Assembly (NCBI GenBank): GCA_035289145.1
Contig: DATDXZ010000019.1
Coordinates: 1 to 22,148, forward strand
DNA length: 22,148 nucleotides
DNA from: JACOVP01 sp035289145
GTDB lineage: Archaea; Nanobdellota; Nanobdellia; SCGC-AAA011-G17; UBA489
Direction: 5' to 3'
Numbering within the stretch: the stretch's first letter is position 1; every line of letters starts with the position of its first letter. Below the pieces are notes generated by a model. It was not told where the DNA came from. It did not search any database and worked only from the letters and a program-made list of their open reading frames with translations. Made by a program: the position numbers and the translations under genes. Below, piece by piece: positions 1-6,083 of this stretch.

Positions 1-138
1 CTCTAACACGAGAAGTTAAAGCGTGGACAAAAAGAAGAAACAGACAAAGGAAGAAGATTAATTGGTCATTCACAAAACAGAAAGCTGATAAAAAATTAGG
101 GAAATATTATGTTTCATAATTAATGTGTCGAGGTACTA
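1..138 (+). mobile_element. Right end of an IS630-type insertion sequence
   Basis: The transposase tail ends at 119. The opposite-strand hydrolase frame is recognisable only down to about 135-140. The element boundary is therefore probably near the TA dinucleotides at 134-135 or 137-138, since the family targets TA. The bases 117-133 (TAATTAATGTGTCGAGG) would be the terminal repeat region. The matching left terminus is outside the window, so the exact end is inferred. Confidence 0.5.
3..119 (+). CDS. IS630-type transposase, C-terminal end (5' part lies outside the window)
   Basis: An open frame enters from the left edge and stops with TAA at 117-119, giving 38 residues. It reads REVKAW, then a basic RNRQRKK stretch, INWSFT, and finally KADKKLGKYY. 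Spacing and wording match the usual C-terminus of IS630-family transposases, where REV.AW...RN..R..I.W.FT...A..KL...Y precedes the stop. In that family the enzyme cuts and pastes DNA at TA dinucleotides using a DDE catalytic domain, which would lie to the left of this window. It converges on, and slightly overlaps, the hydrolase remnant at 107-301, and probably broke that gene. Only the tail is visible, so the element may be intact or decayed. The family call rests on motif recognition. Confidence 0.72.
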   Translation, partial: LTREVKAWTKRRNRQRKKINWSFTKQKADKKLGKYYVS

Positions 139-301
139 GCACCTGATATTCTTTTTCCTGCAAAAACAACGCGAAGTCTTTCCAACTTTGTTTTGTATTA
201 CCGTACATATGCACTAGTATAACTCCCCTTTCACTCGTGGCTTCATAATATGTTGCTACTATGGCTACTTTGTCTTCTGTTGTGAGAACTATCTCTTTCA
301 T
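107..301 (-). pseudogene. Truncated alpha/beta-hydrolase (dienelactone-hydrolase-like), N-terminal fragment
   Basis: The 64 residues match the start of small alpha/beta-hydrolases: a first strand TTEDKVAIVATYY, then GVILVHMYGNTKQSW with the oxyanion-hole region after the HMYGN turn, then the helix WKDFALFLQEKEYQVLV. Family members run to about 200-260 residues and carry the nucleophile, acid and histidine further on; all are missing here. The last residues (PRHINYET) do not fit the family and are probably read from the inserted IS630 end. The gene keeps its own promoter: a TATA-like GTGTATAAAG on the minus strand around 323-332, about 26 bases before the start, suggesting leaderless transcription. 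A short stable peptide is possible, but a working hydrolase is not. Confidence 0.68.
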
Positions 302-322
302 CTTTCTTAGGTCTTTCTAGAA

Positions 323-332
323 CTTTATACAC
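323..332 (-). promoter_or_regulatory. TATA box of the truncated hydrolase
   Basis: The minus strand reads GTGTATAAAG here, about 26 bases before the ATG at 301. That spacing fits archaeal leaderless promoters and recurs at several other genes in the window. Confidence 0.45.
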
Positions 333-350
333 TTTTTGGTGTTGAAACAG

Positions 351-1649
351 TTACTTTATTCTTCTTACAGCATCTTCAAATACACTTATTCCATGGTCTA
401 CTTGCTGTTTTGTGATTATTAGGGGTGGACAGAATCGAATGACACTTTTTCCAGCGCCCAATAACACCAAGCCTTTTGCTGCTGCATTACAAAGAATCTT
501 CTGCATCTCTTCTTCTGCTGGTGTTTTGGAATATTTGTCTTTGACTATTTCTACTCCTATCATCAAGCCTTTTCCACGGACGTCACCTATAATTTCATAC
601 TTGTCCTTCAGTTCATTGAGCAATTTTAGCATATAGACTCCTTGTTTTTTTGCATTCTCTCCGAGTCTTTCTTTTTTCATGAAGTCCAAGGATGCAATGC
701 CTGCTGCGCAAGCCAAGAGATTGCCTCCGAAAGTATTAGAATGCGTTCCAGGTTCCCAGTCCATAGTTTTTTTATTCGCTAAAGTGACGCCGAGAGGGAT
801 TCCACCACCAATAGCCTTGCTTAAAGAGACGATGTCTGGCTTCACTCCGAATTGCTCTGACGCAAGAAATGTTCCTGTTCGATAACAACCTGCCTGCACT
901 TCATCTGCACAATATAACACGCTATATCTTTCACATAGTTTTTTTACTTTCTTATGAAAATTGTCTGGAGGGACTACATATCCTCCTTCTCCTTGAATAG
1001 GTTCGACGATTAATCCTGCAAGATCTTCTTGATGTCTTTTCATCATCTGCTCAATTTTATCGAGACAATATTGGACACATTCATCATCTGAGGAGAAAGG
1101 CATGCGATAGACATGTGGAAAGGGAACGTGGACGACTGGTAGAAATGGACTGTAGCGCTCACGATGCTTAGGTTTAGATTTGGTCAATGATAAAGAACCC
1201 ATAGTTCTGCCGTGAAAGGCATGCTCGAAAGCGATAAACCATTTCTTGTTTGTATGCCAGCGTGCACATTTATAGGCTGCTTCGACTGCCTCTGTTCCAG
1301 AATTCGAAAAAAAAGCATTATTCAAGTGAGAAGGAACAAACGACAGTAATTTTTCTACAAAACGAACAGGCAGCTCTGCATAAAAATCTCCAAAAGCCGC
1401 ATGCGTTCCTTTTTCTGCCTGCTGCTTGATTGCTTTGATGACTGCATCGTTTGCATGACCAATGTTTGCAACTGCAATACCTGCAGCGAAATCTAAATAC
1501 TTCTTTCCATCAACGTCCCAGAGATAACACCCCTTTGCATGATCGAAAACGAAGTCAAACTCTCGACTGTAGGACGAAGAAATGACTTGATTATCACGAG
1601 CAATAATCTTTCTTGACTTTGAACCTGGTGGCTCACAGACGAATTTCAT
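351..1649 (-). CDS. Class III PLP aminotransferase (ornithine/acetylornithine/4-aminobutyrate type)
   Basis: This PLP enzyme moves an amino group from an omega-amino acid to a 2-oxo acid. With start 1649 it has 432 residues, normal for the family. Visible motifs are NSGTEA (116-121, phosphate binding), AFHGRT (144-149), ADEVQAG with the pyridine-binding Asp249, SKAIGGG with the Schiff-base Lys278, and NTFGGN (305-310). DEVQAGCYRTG differs slightly from the common DEVQSGFGRTG. An in-frame start exists at 1724, but the ATG at 1649 has a strong ribosome site (AGAGGTGA at 1652-1659), and the 25 extra residues resemble nothing in the family, so 1649 is preferred. Carbamoyltransferase, aldehyde dehydrogenase and carbamate kinase nearby make an ornithine or related delta/omega-transaminase plausible. 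Sequence alone does not separate ornithine, acetylornithine, 4-aminobutyrate or lysine as substrate. Confidence 0.88.
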   Translation of the reverse strand: MKFVCEPPGSKSRKIIARDNQVISSSYSREFDFVFDHAKGCYLWDVDGKKYLDFAAGIAVANIGHANDAVIKAIKQQAEKGTHAAFGDFYAELPVRFVEKLLSFVPSHLNNAFFSNSGTEAVEAAYKCARWHTNKKWFIAFEHAFHGRTMGSLSLTKSKPKHRERYSPFLPVVHVPFPHVYRMPFSSDDECVQYCLDKIEQMMKRHQEDLAGLIVEPIQGEGGYVVPPDNFHKKVKKLCERYSVLYCADEVQAGCYRTGTFLASEQFGVKPDIVSLSKAIGGGIPLGVTLANKKTMDWEPGTHSNTFGGNLLACAAGIASLDFMKKERLGENAKKQGVYMLKLLNELKDKYEIIGDVRGKGLMIGVEIVKDKYSKTPAEEEMQKILCNAAAKGLVLLGAGKSVIRFCPPLIITKQQVDHGISVFEDAVRRIK

Positions 1650-1651
1650 GT

Positions 1652-1659
1652 TCACCTCT
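1652..1659 (-). promoter_or_regulatory. Strong ribosome binding site that fixes the aminotransferase start
   Basis: AGAGGTGA on the minus strand lies two bases before the ATG at 1649 and is the best Shine-Dalgarno match at this locus. It argues against the upstream in-frame start at 1724. Confidence 0.6.
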
Positions 1660-1686
1660 TTTCTCCTATATGCTTTATTTCCTTCA

Positions 1687-1698
1687 CATATATAAACT
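1687..1698. promoter_or_regulatory. Near-palindromic TATA element shared by two divergent genes
   Basis: The plus strand reads ACATATATAAAC and the minus strand GTTTATATATGT, so a usable TATA box can be read in both directions. It lies about 36 bases before the plus-strand start at 1728 and about 43 bases before the minus-strand start at 1649. There is no other good TATA box in this 78-base gap, although a weaker minus-strand AAGCATATAGG lies at 1667-1677. Confidence 0.5.
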
Positions 1699-1727
1699 TC
1701 ACCCTCCTCTGTATCTGCTCCCAACCT

Positions 1728-2096
1728 ATGCCTCTAGAACCTAAGTCTGAAAAAAGTCCTGCTGAAACTTATGTAGATCAATTGCTCAATCACTTTGGAA
1801 ATAAAGGTTTATTTGTTCTTCTTGATTATCGAGGAAAAACTTATGCAGGCATACTTCAAGAAATTGCTTCTTGTCCAGGACTTGTTCATATCCAGAGAGT
1901 ACAACAACCTTTACCTAGAACTTTTGTAGACACCCTTATTCATATTATGGGGGAAACCCAGCGTTACACTGCTATAGACAGTCTGCCTTTAGAAATGAGA
2001 ATACAATTCTATGCAGATCTTTCAGATCATACTTTAGCACCAATTACACCCTATCAACATGCCTATTTGATAGAAGATGAAAAAAGAAAAGTATAA
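1728..2096 (+). CDS. Hypothetical protein, 122 aa
   Basis: I do not recognise a family. The 122 residues form a soluble-looking protein with no signal peptide, membrane segment or cysteine pair. It has short alternating strands and helices (GLFVLLDYRGKTYAGILQEI near 27-46) and a charged tail, EDEKRKV. It starts just downstream of the bidirectional TATA element and is read away from the aminotransferase. A T-rich stretch at 2098-2110 follows the stop and may end transcription. The next gene has its own promoter, so this is probably a single-gene unit. Compact length and clean promoter spacing support a real gene. Confidence 0.6.
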   Translation: MPLEPKSEKSPAETYVDQLLNHFGNKGLFVLLDYRGKTYAGILQEIASCPGLVHIQRVQQPLPRTFVDTLIHIMGETQRYTAIDSLPLEMRIQFYADLSDHTLAPITPYQHAYLIEDEKRKV

Positions 2097-2121
2097 TTTC
2101 CTTCTTTTTTACAAGCAAATA

Positions 2122-2130
2122 TTTATATAA
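2122..2130 (+). promoter_or_regulatory. TATA box of the M24 peptidase gene
   Basis: TTTATATAA at 2122-2130 is a near-consensus archaeal TATA box. Its centre is about 26 bases before the ATG at 2152, which fits leaderless transcription from that ATG. Confidence 0.7.
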
Positions 2131-2151
2131 ACCTTTTACGCATGTATATTT

Positions 2152-2829
2152 ATGCAAAAGAAGCAGTATCAAGCATTTAAACAAGCTTGTGTGATTAATG
2201 ATAAAATCTTCTCTGAGATTGTCAAGAACTTTACTTTTCATACTGAACATGAACTTGCTTTGTTTATTCGCAAACGCTTTCGCGACTCTAGAGTGAAGCC
2301 TGCATATCCTCCTATTGTTGCTAATAACAATCAGATTATTCATCCTAAACCCAGAAAAAAGAAATTACAACGGGGATGGCTGCTATTAGATTTTGGCTGC
2401 AAGGTCCGCGGCTGGTGCTCTGATATGACTAGAACTATTTTTTTAGGAACGCCGACTAGAGAAGAAAGAAAACTTTATGTAATTGTTTTACGATGTCAAC
2501 AGAACTGCGTACGATTTGCTAAACCTGGCATTACTGGCAGCGACTTAGATATCTATGCTCGAACACAACTAGGCAAGTATAAGCCTTATATGCGACACGC
2601 ATTAGGACATGGCGTGAGCAAGAAAATTCATGATATTCCTCGTATAAGCGTTACTTCACCAGATGTGTTAAAAACAGGACATTTCTTTACTATTGAACCA
2701 GGTATTTATTTCAAGACAAAGAGCACAGAAGTTGGAATTAGAATAGAAGATACTTTGGTGATGAAAAAGAAACCTGAAATTTTAACACTAGCGCCTAAAC
2801 ATTTTATAATACTTCCTTTTTCTCGCTGA
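2152..2829 (+). CDS. M24-family metallopeptidase (Xaa-Pro peptidase-like), catalytic domain only
   Basis: The fold is the pita-bread M24 domain, which uses two divalent metals to cleave near the N-terminus of peptides, usually with proline at the second position. All five metal ligands are visible: Asp80 in LLLDFG, Asp91 in CSDMTRT, His153 in LGHGVS, Glu182 in IEPGIY and Glu199 in RIEDT. The HPKP segment at 64-67 matches the conserved entry to the domain. At 225 residues it lacks the roughly 120-residue N-terminal creatinase-like domain of archaeal prolidases (about 350 residues), so substrate choice may differ. The start is supported by the TATA box 26 bases upstream. It likely recycles peptides, in keeping with the amino-acid-scavenging genes nearby. 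Methionine aminopeptidase is less likely because the motif wording is of the Xaa-Pro type. Confidence 0.82.
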   Translation: MQKKQYQAFKQACVINDKIFSEIVKNFTFHTEHELALFIRKRFRDSRVKPAYPPIVANNNQIIHPKPRKKKLQRGWLLLDFGCKVRGWCSDMTRTIFLGTPTREERKLYVIVLRCQQNCVRFAKPGITGSDLDIYARTQLGKYKPYMRHALGHGVSKKIHDIPRISVTSPDVLKTGHFFTIEPGIYFKTKSTEVGIRIEDTLVMKKKPEILTLAPKHFIILPFSR

Positions 2830-2851
2830 TCTCTATACTGCAGTTGCATAA

Positions 2852-2861
2852 TCTTTATAAT
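2852..2861 (+). promoter_or_regulatory. TATA box that decides the start of the 2883 gene
   Basis: TCTTTATAAT at 2852-2861 lies about 26 bases before the ATG at 2883. It sits inside the longer open frame that begins with TTG at 2844, which makes that upstream start unlikely. Confidence 0.55.
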
Positions 2862-2882
2862 TTTAACCCCTTTCTTTTTTCG

Positions 2883-3512
2883 ATGTTACGAAACAATGTT
2901 CATTTACCTCAATCTGAACTTGCTATGAGTCGAAGATTTGTTGATACTGGACTTAGCTGGTATGACACTCATACATTTTTTGCAGAACGTGGAGGTCGCA
3001 TGCCCCTTCTCGGAGAATATTTTGCTTTATTTTCAGAACCTCTCAAAAATTCTCAGGGAATTCCCTATTCTAATAAACGTACTCGCTTATTTCGCACTAA
3101 TCTTCTTAGAAAGAGGGAGAAACCCAGAATAGAGTGGATTGATGCTTTGTTTGTTTATAGAGATAGTCAATGGTATTTACATCAAAAACATACTTTAGTC
3201 GGAGATTGTTTTGAAGCCCAAGAAAGAATTCCTTTAATAGATTTCTTTCATAAAGATGGAATGGTTGCCTTGGATGTTCTTACAGAGAGCGGATGGCCCT
3301 CTCCCCCTCCTCAACTTTCTAGCAGCAGATACAAAGTCTTCTCTTTGCGCCCTAAGGATAGGCATGTTGCTGTCTTGTATATTGGTCATCAAGGACCACA
3401 ACTTCGCTGTAATGAACCTCCAGGATATGAAGGCACTAATAGAGGTGGCAGACCTGTCTATTCTTTAGCATCTCCTGTTAATTTAGAACAACGATTATCA
3501 CCCACAGGATAA
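2883..3512 (+). CDS. Hypothetical protein, 209 aa
   Basis: No family is recognised. The protein has no signal peptide and no clear membrane segment. A middle section (WIDALFVYRDSQWYLHQKHT) looks like paired beta strands, followed by HKDGMVALDVL and a Pro/Ser-rich turn (GWPSPPPQLSSS). The tail is rich in Gly, Pro and Arg. The frame is open from a TTG at 2844, but the ATG at 2883 is preferred because a TATA box lies 26 bases before it, as in neighbouring leaderless genes. It follows the M24 peptidase by 53 bases with its own promoter. About 120 non-coding bases separate it from the convergent aldehyde dehydrogenase. Confidence 0.55.
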   Translation: MLRNNVHLPQSELAMSRRFVDTGLSWYDTHTFFAERGGRMPLLGEYFALFSEPLKNSQGIPYSNKRTRLFRTNLLRKREKPRIEWIDALFVYRDSQWYLHQKHTLVGDCFEAQERIPLIDFFHKDGMVALDVLTESGWPSPPPQLSSSRYKVFSLRPKDRHVAVLYIGHQGPQLRCNEPPGYEGTNRGGRPVYSLASPVNLEQRLSPTG

Positions 3513-3636
3513 TACTCACTTATCTTTTCTAAACTACACCTTCAAAAACTTGAGACACTCCTTCTTTTTATGGAATGATCTGATAGCTAACTGCTTGAGC
3601 ATTTATCATTGTCAAGGTTGAGAGTTTTGTATAGTT

Positions 3637-5112
3637 CTAGTCTTCTTTTTTAGTGTCTATCTGCGCCTTCTGCAGTTTTCCTGAATAATCTATATATATT
3701 GTCTTTACTTCTGAGAATTCTTCAATACCAAGTATTCCAGATTCTCTAGTGCCATTGCCTGTAGCTTTTACACCGCCGAATGGCAAGTGGACTTCCGCAC
3801 CTATTGTTGATGCGTTGACATAAGTAATACCCGCTTCGATGTTCTCAATAGAATGGAATGCATTATTTATATTTCTTGTATAAATGGAAGAACTTAATCC
3901 ATATTCTATAGCATTTGCAATTTGAATAGCATCGTTGAGGTCTTGTGCTGTAAGTATTGAGAGTGTTGGACCAAATATTTCTTCTCTTGCGATGCGCATG
4001 TGCGGCTTGACGTTGGTGAAGATGGTCGGCTTGTAGAAAAAACCTCCTCGCTCTTCTGGCATACCACCACAGAGGAGTCTTGCTCCTTCTTTTTTCCCTA
4101 TTTCAGTATATTTATGTGTCTTGACTACTGCACGCGCATTAATTAATGGACCCACGTCAGTTTTTGAATCAAGACCTGAACCTATCTTTAATTTTCGTAC
4201 ACACTTGAGCAATTTTTCTTCTACTTGTTTTTGCACACTTTTATGAACAATGACTCGAGATGCTGCAGTACAGCGCTGGCCTGTTGTGCCAAATGCTCCC
4301 CAGAGAATTCCCTCAATTGCTAAGTCTATGTCCGCGTCATCCATGACTATAATCGCGTTTTTTCCACCTAATTCTAAACCTATTTTTTTCAGACCGGCTA
4401 TTTTTGTGATAAACTCTCCAGTCTCTCTAGAACCTGTAAAGGAAATACCGCGCAGACGACGATGCATGACTATTGCATTACCGACTTCTTCTCCTGAACC
4501 TGTGACCATGTTGACTACACCTGGAGGAATGCCTGCTTCTTCCAAGATTTCTATGAGTGTTGCTGCACATAGCGGTGTATCTGATGCTGGCTTGAAAACT
4601 ATAGTGTTGCCGCAAATTAAAGCTGGAGCTAGTTTCCATGCTGGAATAGCAAACGGGAAGTTCCAAGGCGTAATAAGACCGACCACACCCACTGGCTGAC
4701 GCACAGTGCAACAAAATTTATTTTTTAACTCTGAAGGAGTAGTGTGACCAAATAGTCTTCTTCCTTCTCCTGCCATGTACTCAAAAATATCAATAGCTTC
4801 CTGCACATCGCCTAAACCTTCTTTCAATACTTTACCCATTTCTTTGGTAACTAACTCACCTAGTTTTTGCTTGTTTTTTCTCAAGAGACGGGCAACTTCC
4901 AATAAGAGTTCACCCCGTTTAGGAGCAGGAGTATTTTTCCAAAACGGCAATGCTTTTTCTGCTGCAAAAACTGCATGTTCAACATCTTCATGAGTTCCTT
5001 GCGAGAACGTTGCTAAGACCTCTGATTTTTTTGCAGGATTAGACGATACGAATGTCTGTTTACTTGTAGAAGGGGTCCATTTGCCGTTGATATACTGATG
5101 ATATGCTTTCAT
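3637..5112 (-). CDS. NAD(P)-dependent aldehyde dehydrogenase (semialdehyde dehydrogenase type)
   Basis: This enzyme oxidises an aldehyde to the acid with NAD(P). The 491 residues match the family length. Visible are the cofactor segment ITPWNFPF with Asn151, FTGSRETG (225-232), the general base Glu247 in LELGGKN and the nucleophile Cys281 in GQRCTAAS. The Glu-Cys spacing of 34 is the family norm. EEIFGP follows, and the C-terminus carries GNGTRESG and KTIYIDYSGKLQKAQID. Its ATG overlaps the stop of the carbamoyltransferase gene by ATGA (5109-5112), so the two are probably translationally coupled. That context suggests a carbon-nitrogen semialdehyde such as glutamate, succinate or 2-aminoadipate semialdehyde, with glutamate semialdehyde the simplest fit if the aminotransferase at 351-1649 makes it. 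The substrate is an inference; catalytic competence is well supported. Confidence 0.92.
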   Translation of the reverse strand: MKAYHQYINGKWTPSTSKQTFVSSNPAKKSEVLATFSQGTHEDVEHAVFAAEKALPFWKNTPAPKRGELLLEVARLLRKNKQKLGELVTKEMGKVLKEGLGDVQEAIDIFEYMAGEGRRLFGHTTPSELKNKFCCTVRQPVGVVGLITPWNFPFAIPAWKLAPALICGNTIVFKPASDTPLCAATLIEILEEAGIPPGVVNMVTGSGEEVGNAIVMHRRLRGISFTGSRETGEFITKIAGLKKIGLELGGKNAIIVMDDADIDLAIEGILWGAFGTTGQRCTAASRVIVHKSVQKQVEEKLLKCVRKLKIGSGLDSKTDVGPLINARAVVKTHKYTEIGKKEGARLLCGGMPEERGGFFYKPTIFTNVKPHMRIAREEIFGPTLSILTAQDLNDAIQIANAIEYGLSSSIYTRNINNAFHSIENIEAGITYVNASTIGAEVHLPFGGVKATGNGTRESGILGIEEFSEVKTIYIDYSGKLQKAQIDTKKED

Positions 5113-6032
5113 TTCAACAACTTCAATATGATTGCTTTCTGCGCATGCAACCTATTCTCTGCCTGATCAAAAACCACACTTCTCTTGGAATCTATAACTT
5201 CTGCAGTCACTTCATGACCTCTTAACGCTGGTAGACAGTGCATGAAGATTGCTCTTGGAGCTTTATCAAACAATTTCTTTGTCACTTGATATGTCTTGAA
5301 AATATCTACGCGCTTCTTTAGTTGCGCTTTTGGAACCCTATAAGACATCCAAGAGTCTGTGTAAACCACATCCGCGCTTTTTATAGCTTCTTCTGGATCT
5401 TGTGTGATCGTTAGAGAACTATTTGTCTTCTTTGCCCAAATTCTCGCTTCTTGAACTACAGTTGGCAAAGGCTCATAGTCTCTTCCTCTTGGGCAGGCTA
5501 TGCTTATATGCATGCCCATCTTAGCGCATCCCATCATGAGTGAATGTGTTACATTATTGTTACCATCTCCGAAATAAGCTAATTTTAGCCCTTGTAATCT
5601 TCCTTTCTTCTCCCGGATAGTCAGCAAATCCCCTAATAGTTGGCAAGGATGACTGTAGTTTGTTAATCCATTGATAACTGGAATGGAAGCATTCTCTGCA
5701 AACTTAACCACTTCTTGATGATCGTGCATCCGAATCATAACCAGATCTACATATCTGCTAATGGTGTGCGCAGTGTCTTCAATAGACTCCTTACCAACAC
5801 CCCATGGCGAAAACATCGTCTGATAATTAATGGAATCTCCACCCATTTGAATCATAGCTGTCTCAAATGACAAGCGAGTACGCAATGATGGAGCTTCAAA
5901 GATAGTCAATAGCACTTTCTCAAACGCGGCATCTTTGTATTTTTTAGGACTCTTTTTGATATCCTTAGCACGCTCTAGTATTTCTTTGATCTCATTGGAT
6001 GTTAGATCTTTTTCTGATAACAGGTGTTTCAT
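5109..6032 (-). CDS. argF: Ornithine carbamoyltransferase-family enzyme with an altered amine-substrate pocket
   Basis: The family joins or splits carbamoyl phosphate and an amine; with ornithine the products are citrulline and phosphate. The 307 residues contain the carbamoyl-phosphate sites SLRTR (49-53), HPCQ (128-131) and HCLP (265-268, Cys266), and the C-terminal VVFDQAENRLHAQKA typical of OTC. Two normally ornithine-binding sites are unusual: GDGNNNVTHSL has His163 where OTC usually has Asn before SL, and DSWMSYR (226-232) replaces the usual D...SMG loop. The first phosphate motif reads SLRTR rather than STRTR. A TATA box (6061-6068) and a GAGG ribosome site near 6040-6043 precede the start. 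It is coupled to the aldehyde dehydrogenase. With carbamate kinase nearby, a catabolic, ATP-yielding direction seems likely. It could act on a relative of ornithine, so the symbol is family-level only. Confidence 0.85.
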   Translation of the reverse strand: MKHLLSEKDLTSNEIKEILERAKDIKKSPKKYKDAAFEKVLLTIFEAPSLRTRLSFETAMIQMGGDSINYQTMFSPWGVGKESIEDTAHTISRYVDLVMIRMHDHQEVVKFAENASIPVINGLTNYSHPCQLLGDLLTIREKKGRLQGLKLAYFGDGNNNVTHSLMMGCAKMGMHISIACPRGRDYEPLPTVVQEARIWAKKTNSSLTITQDPEEAIKSADVVYTDSWMSYRVPKAQLKKRVDIFKTYQVTKKLFDKAPRAIFMHCLPALRGHEVTAEVIDSKRSVVFDQAENRLHAQKAIILKLLK

Positions 6033-6041
6033 TTCATGCCT

Positions 6042-6060
6042 CTTTTTCTGATTGTATTCT
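6042..6060. repeat. 19-bp direct repeat, left copy
   Basis: CTTTTTCTGATTGTATTCT occurs here and again, perfectly, at 7692-7710 in the same orientation. The two copies bracket the DUF4143 ATPase gene and its operator array. This copy lies in the leader of the carbamoyltransferase gene. Confidence 0.8.
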
Positions 6061-6068
6061 TTTTTATA
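6061..6068 (-). promoter_or_regulatory. Promoter of the carbamoyltransferase-aldehyde dehydrogenase operon
   Basis: The minus strand reads TATAAAAA here, about 30 bases before the ATG at 6032. The GAGG ribosome site near 6040-6043 lies between. The box sits immediately beyond the left copy of the 19-bp direct repeat. Confidence 0.5.
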
Positions 6069-6083
6069 TGTATGTATGCTTTT

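Noticed and set aside
1650..1724. N-terminal extension of the aminotransferase to 1724
   Set aside because: ATG 1649 has a strong AGAGGTGA ribosome site, and the extension covers the TATA region and matches no family sequence.
2044..2343. Minus-strand open frame of 99 codons
   Set aside because: It overlaps the M24 peptidase start and promoter on the other strand and has no domain.
2844..2882. Upstream TTG start for the 2883 protein
   Set aside because: The TATA box at 2852-2861 would lie inside the coding region, and the ATG at 2883 has ideal leaderless spacing.
4250..4699. Plus-strand open frame of 149 codons
   Set aside because: It lies entirely opposite the aldehyde dehydrogenase, whose motifs are intact. 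It is an antisense shadow with no recognisable domain.
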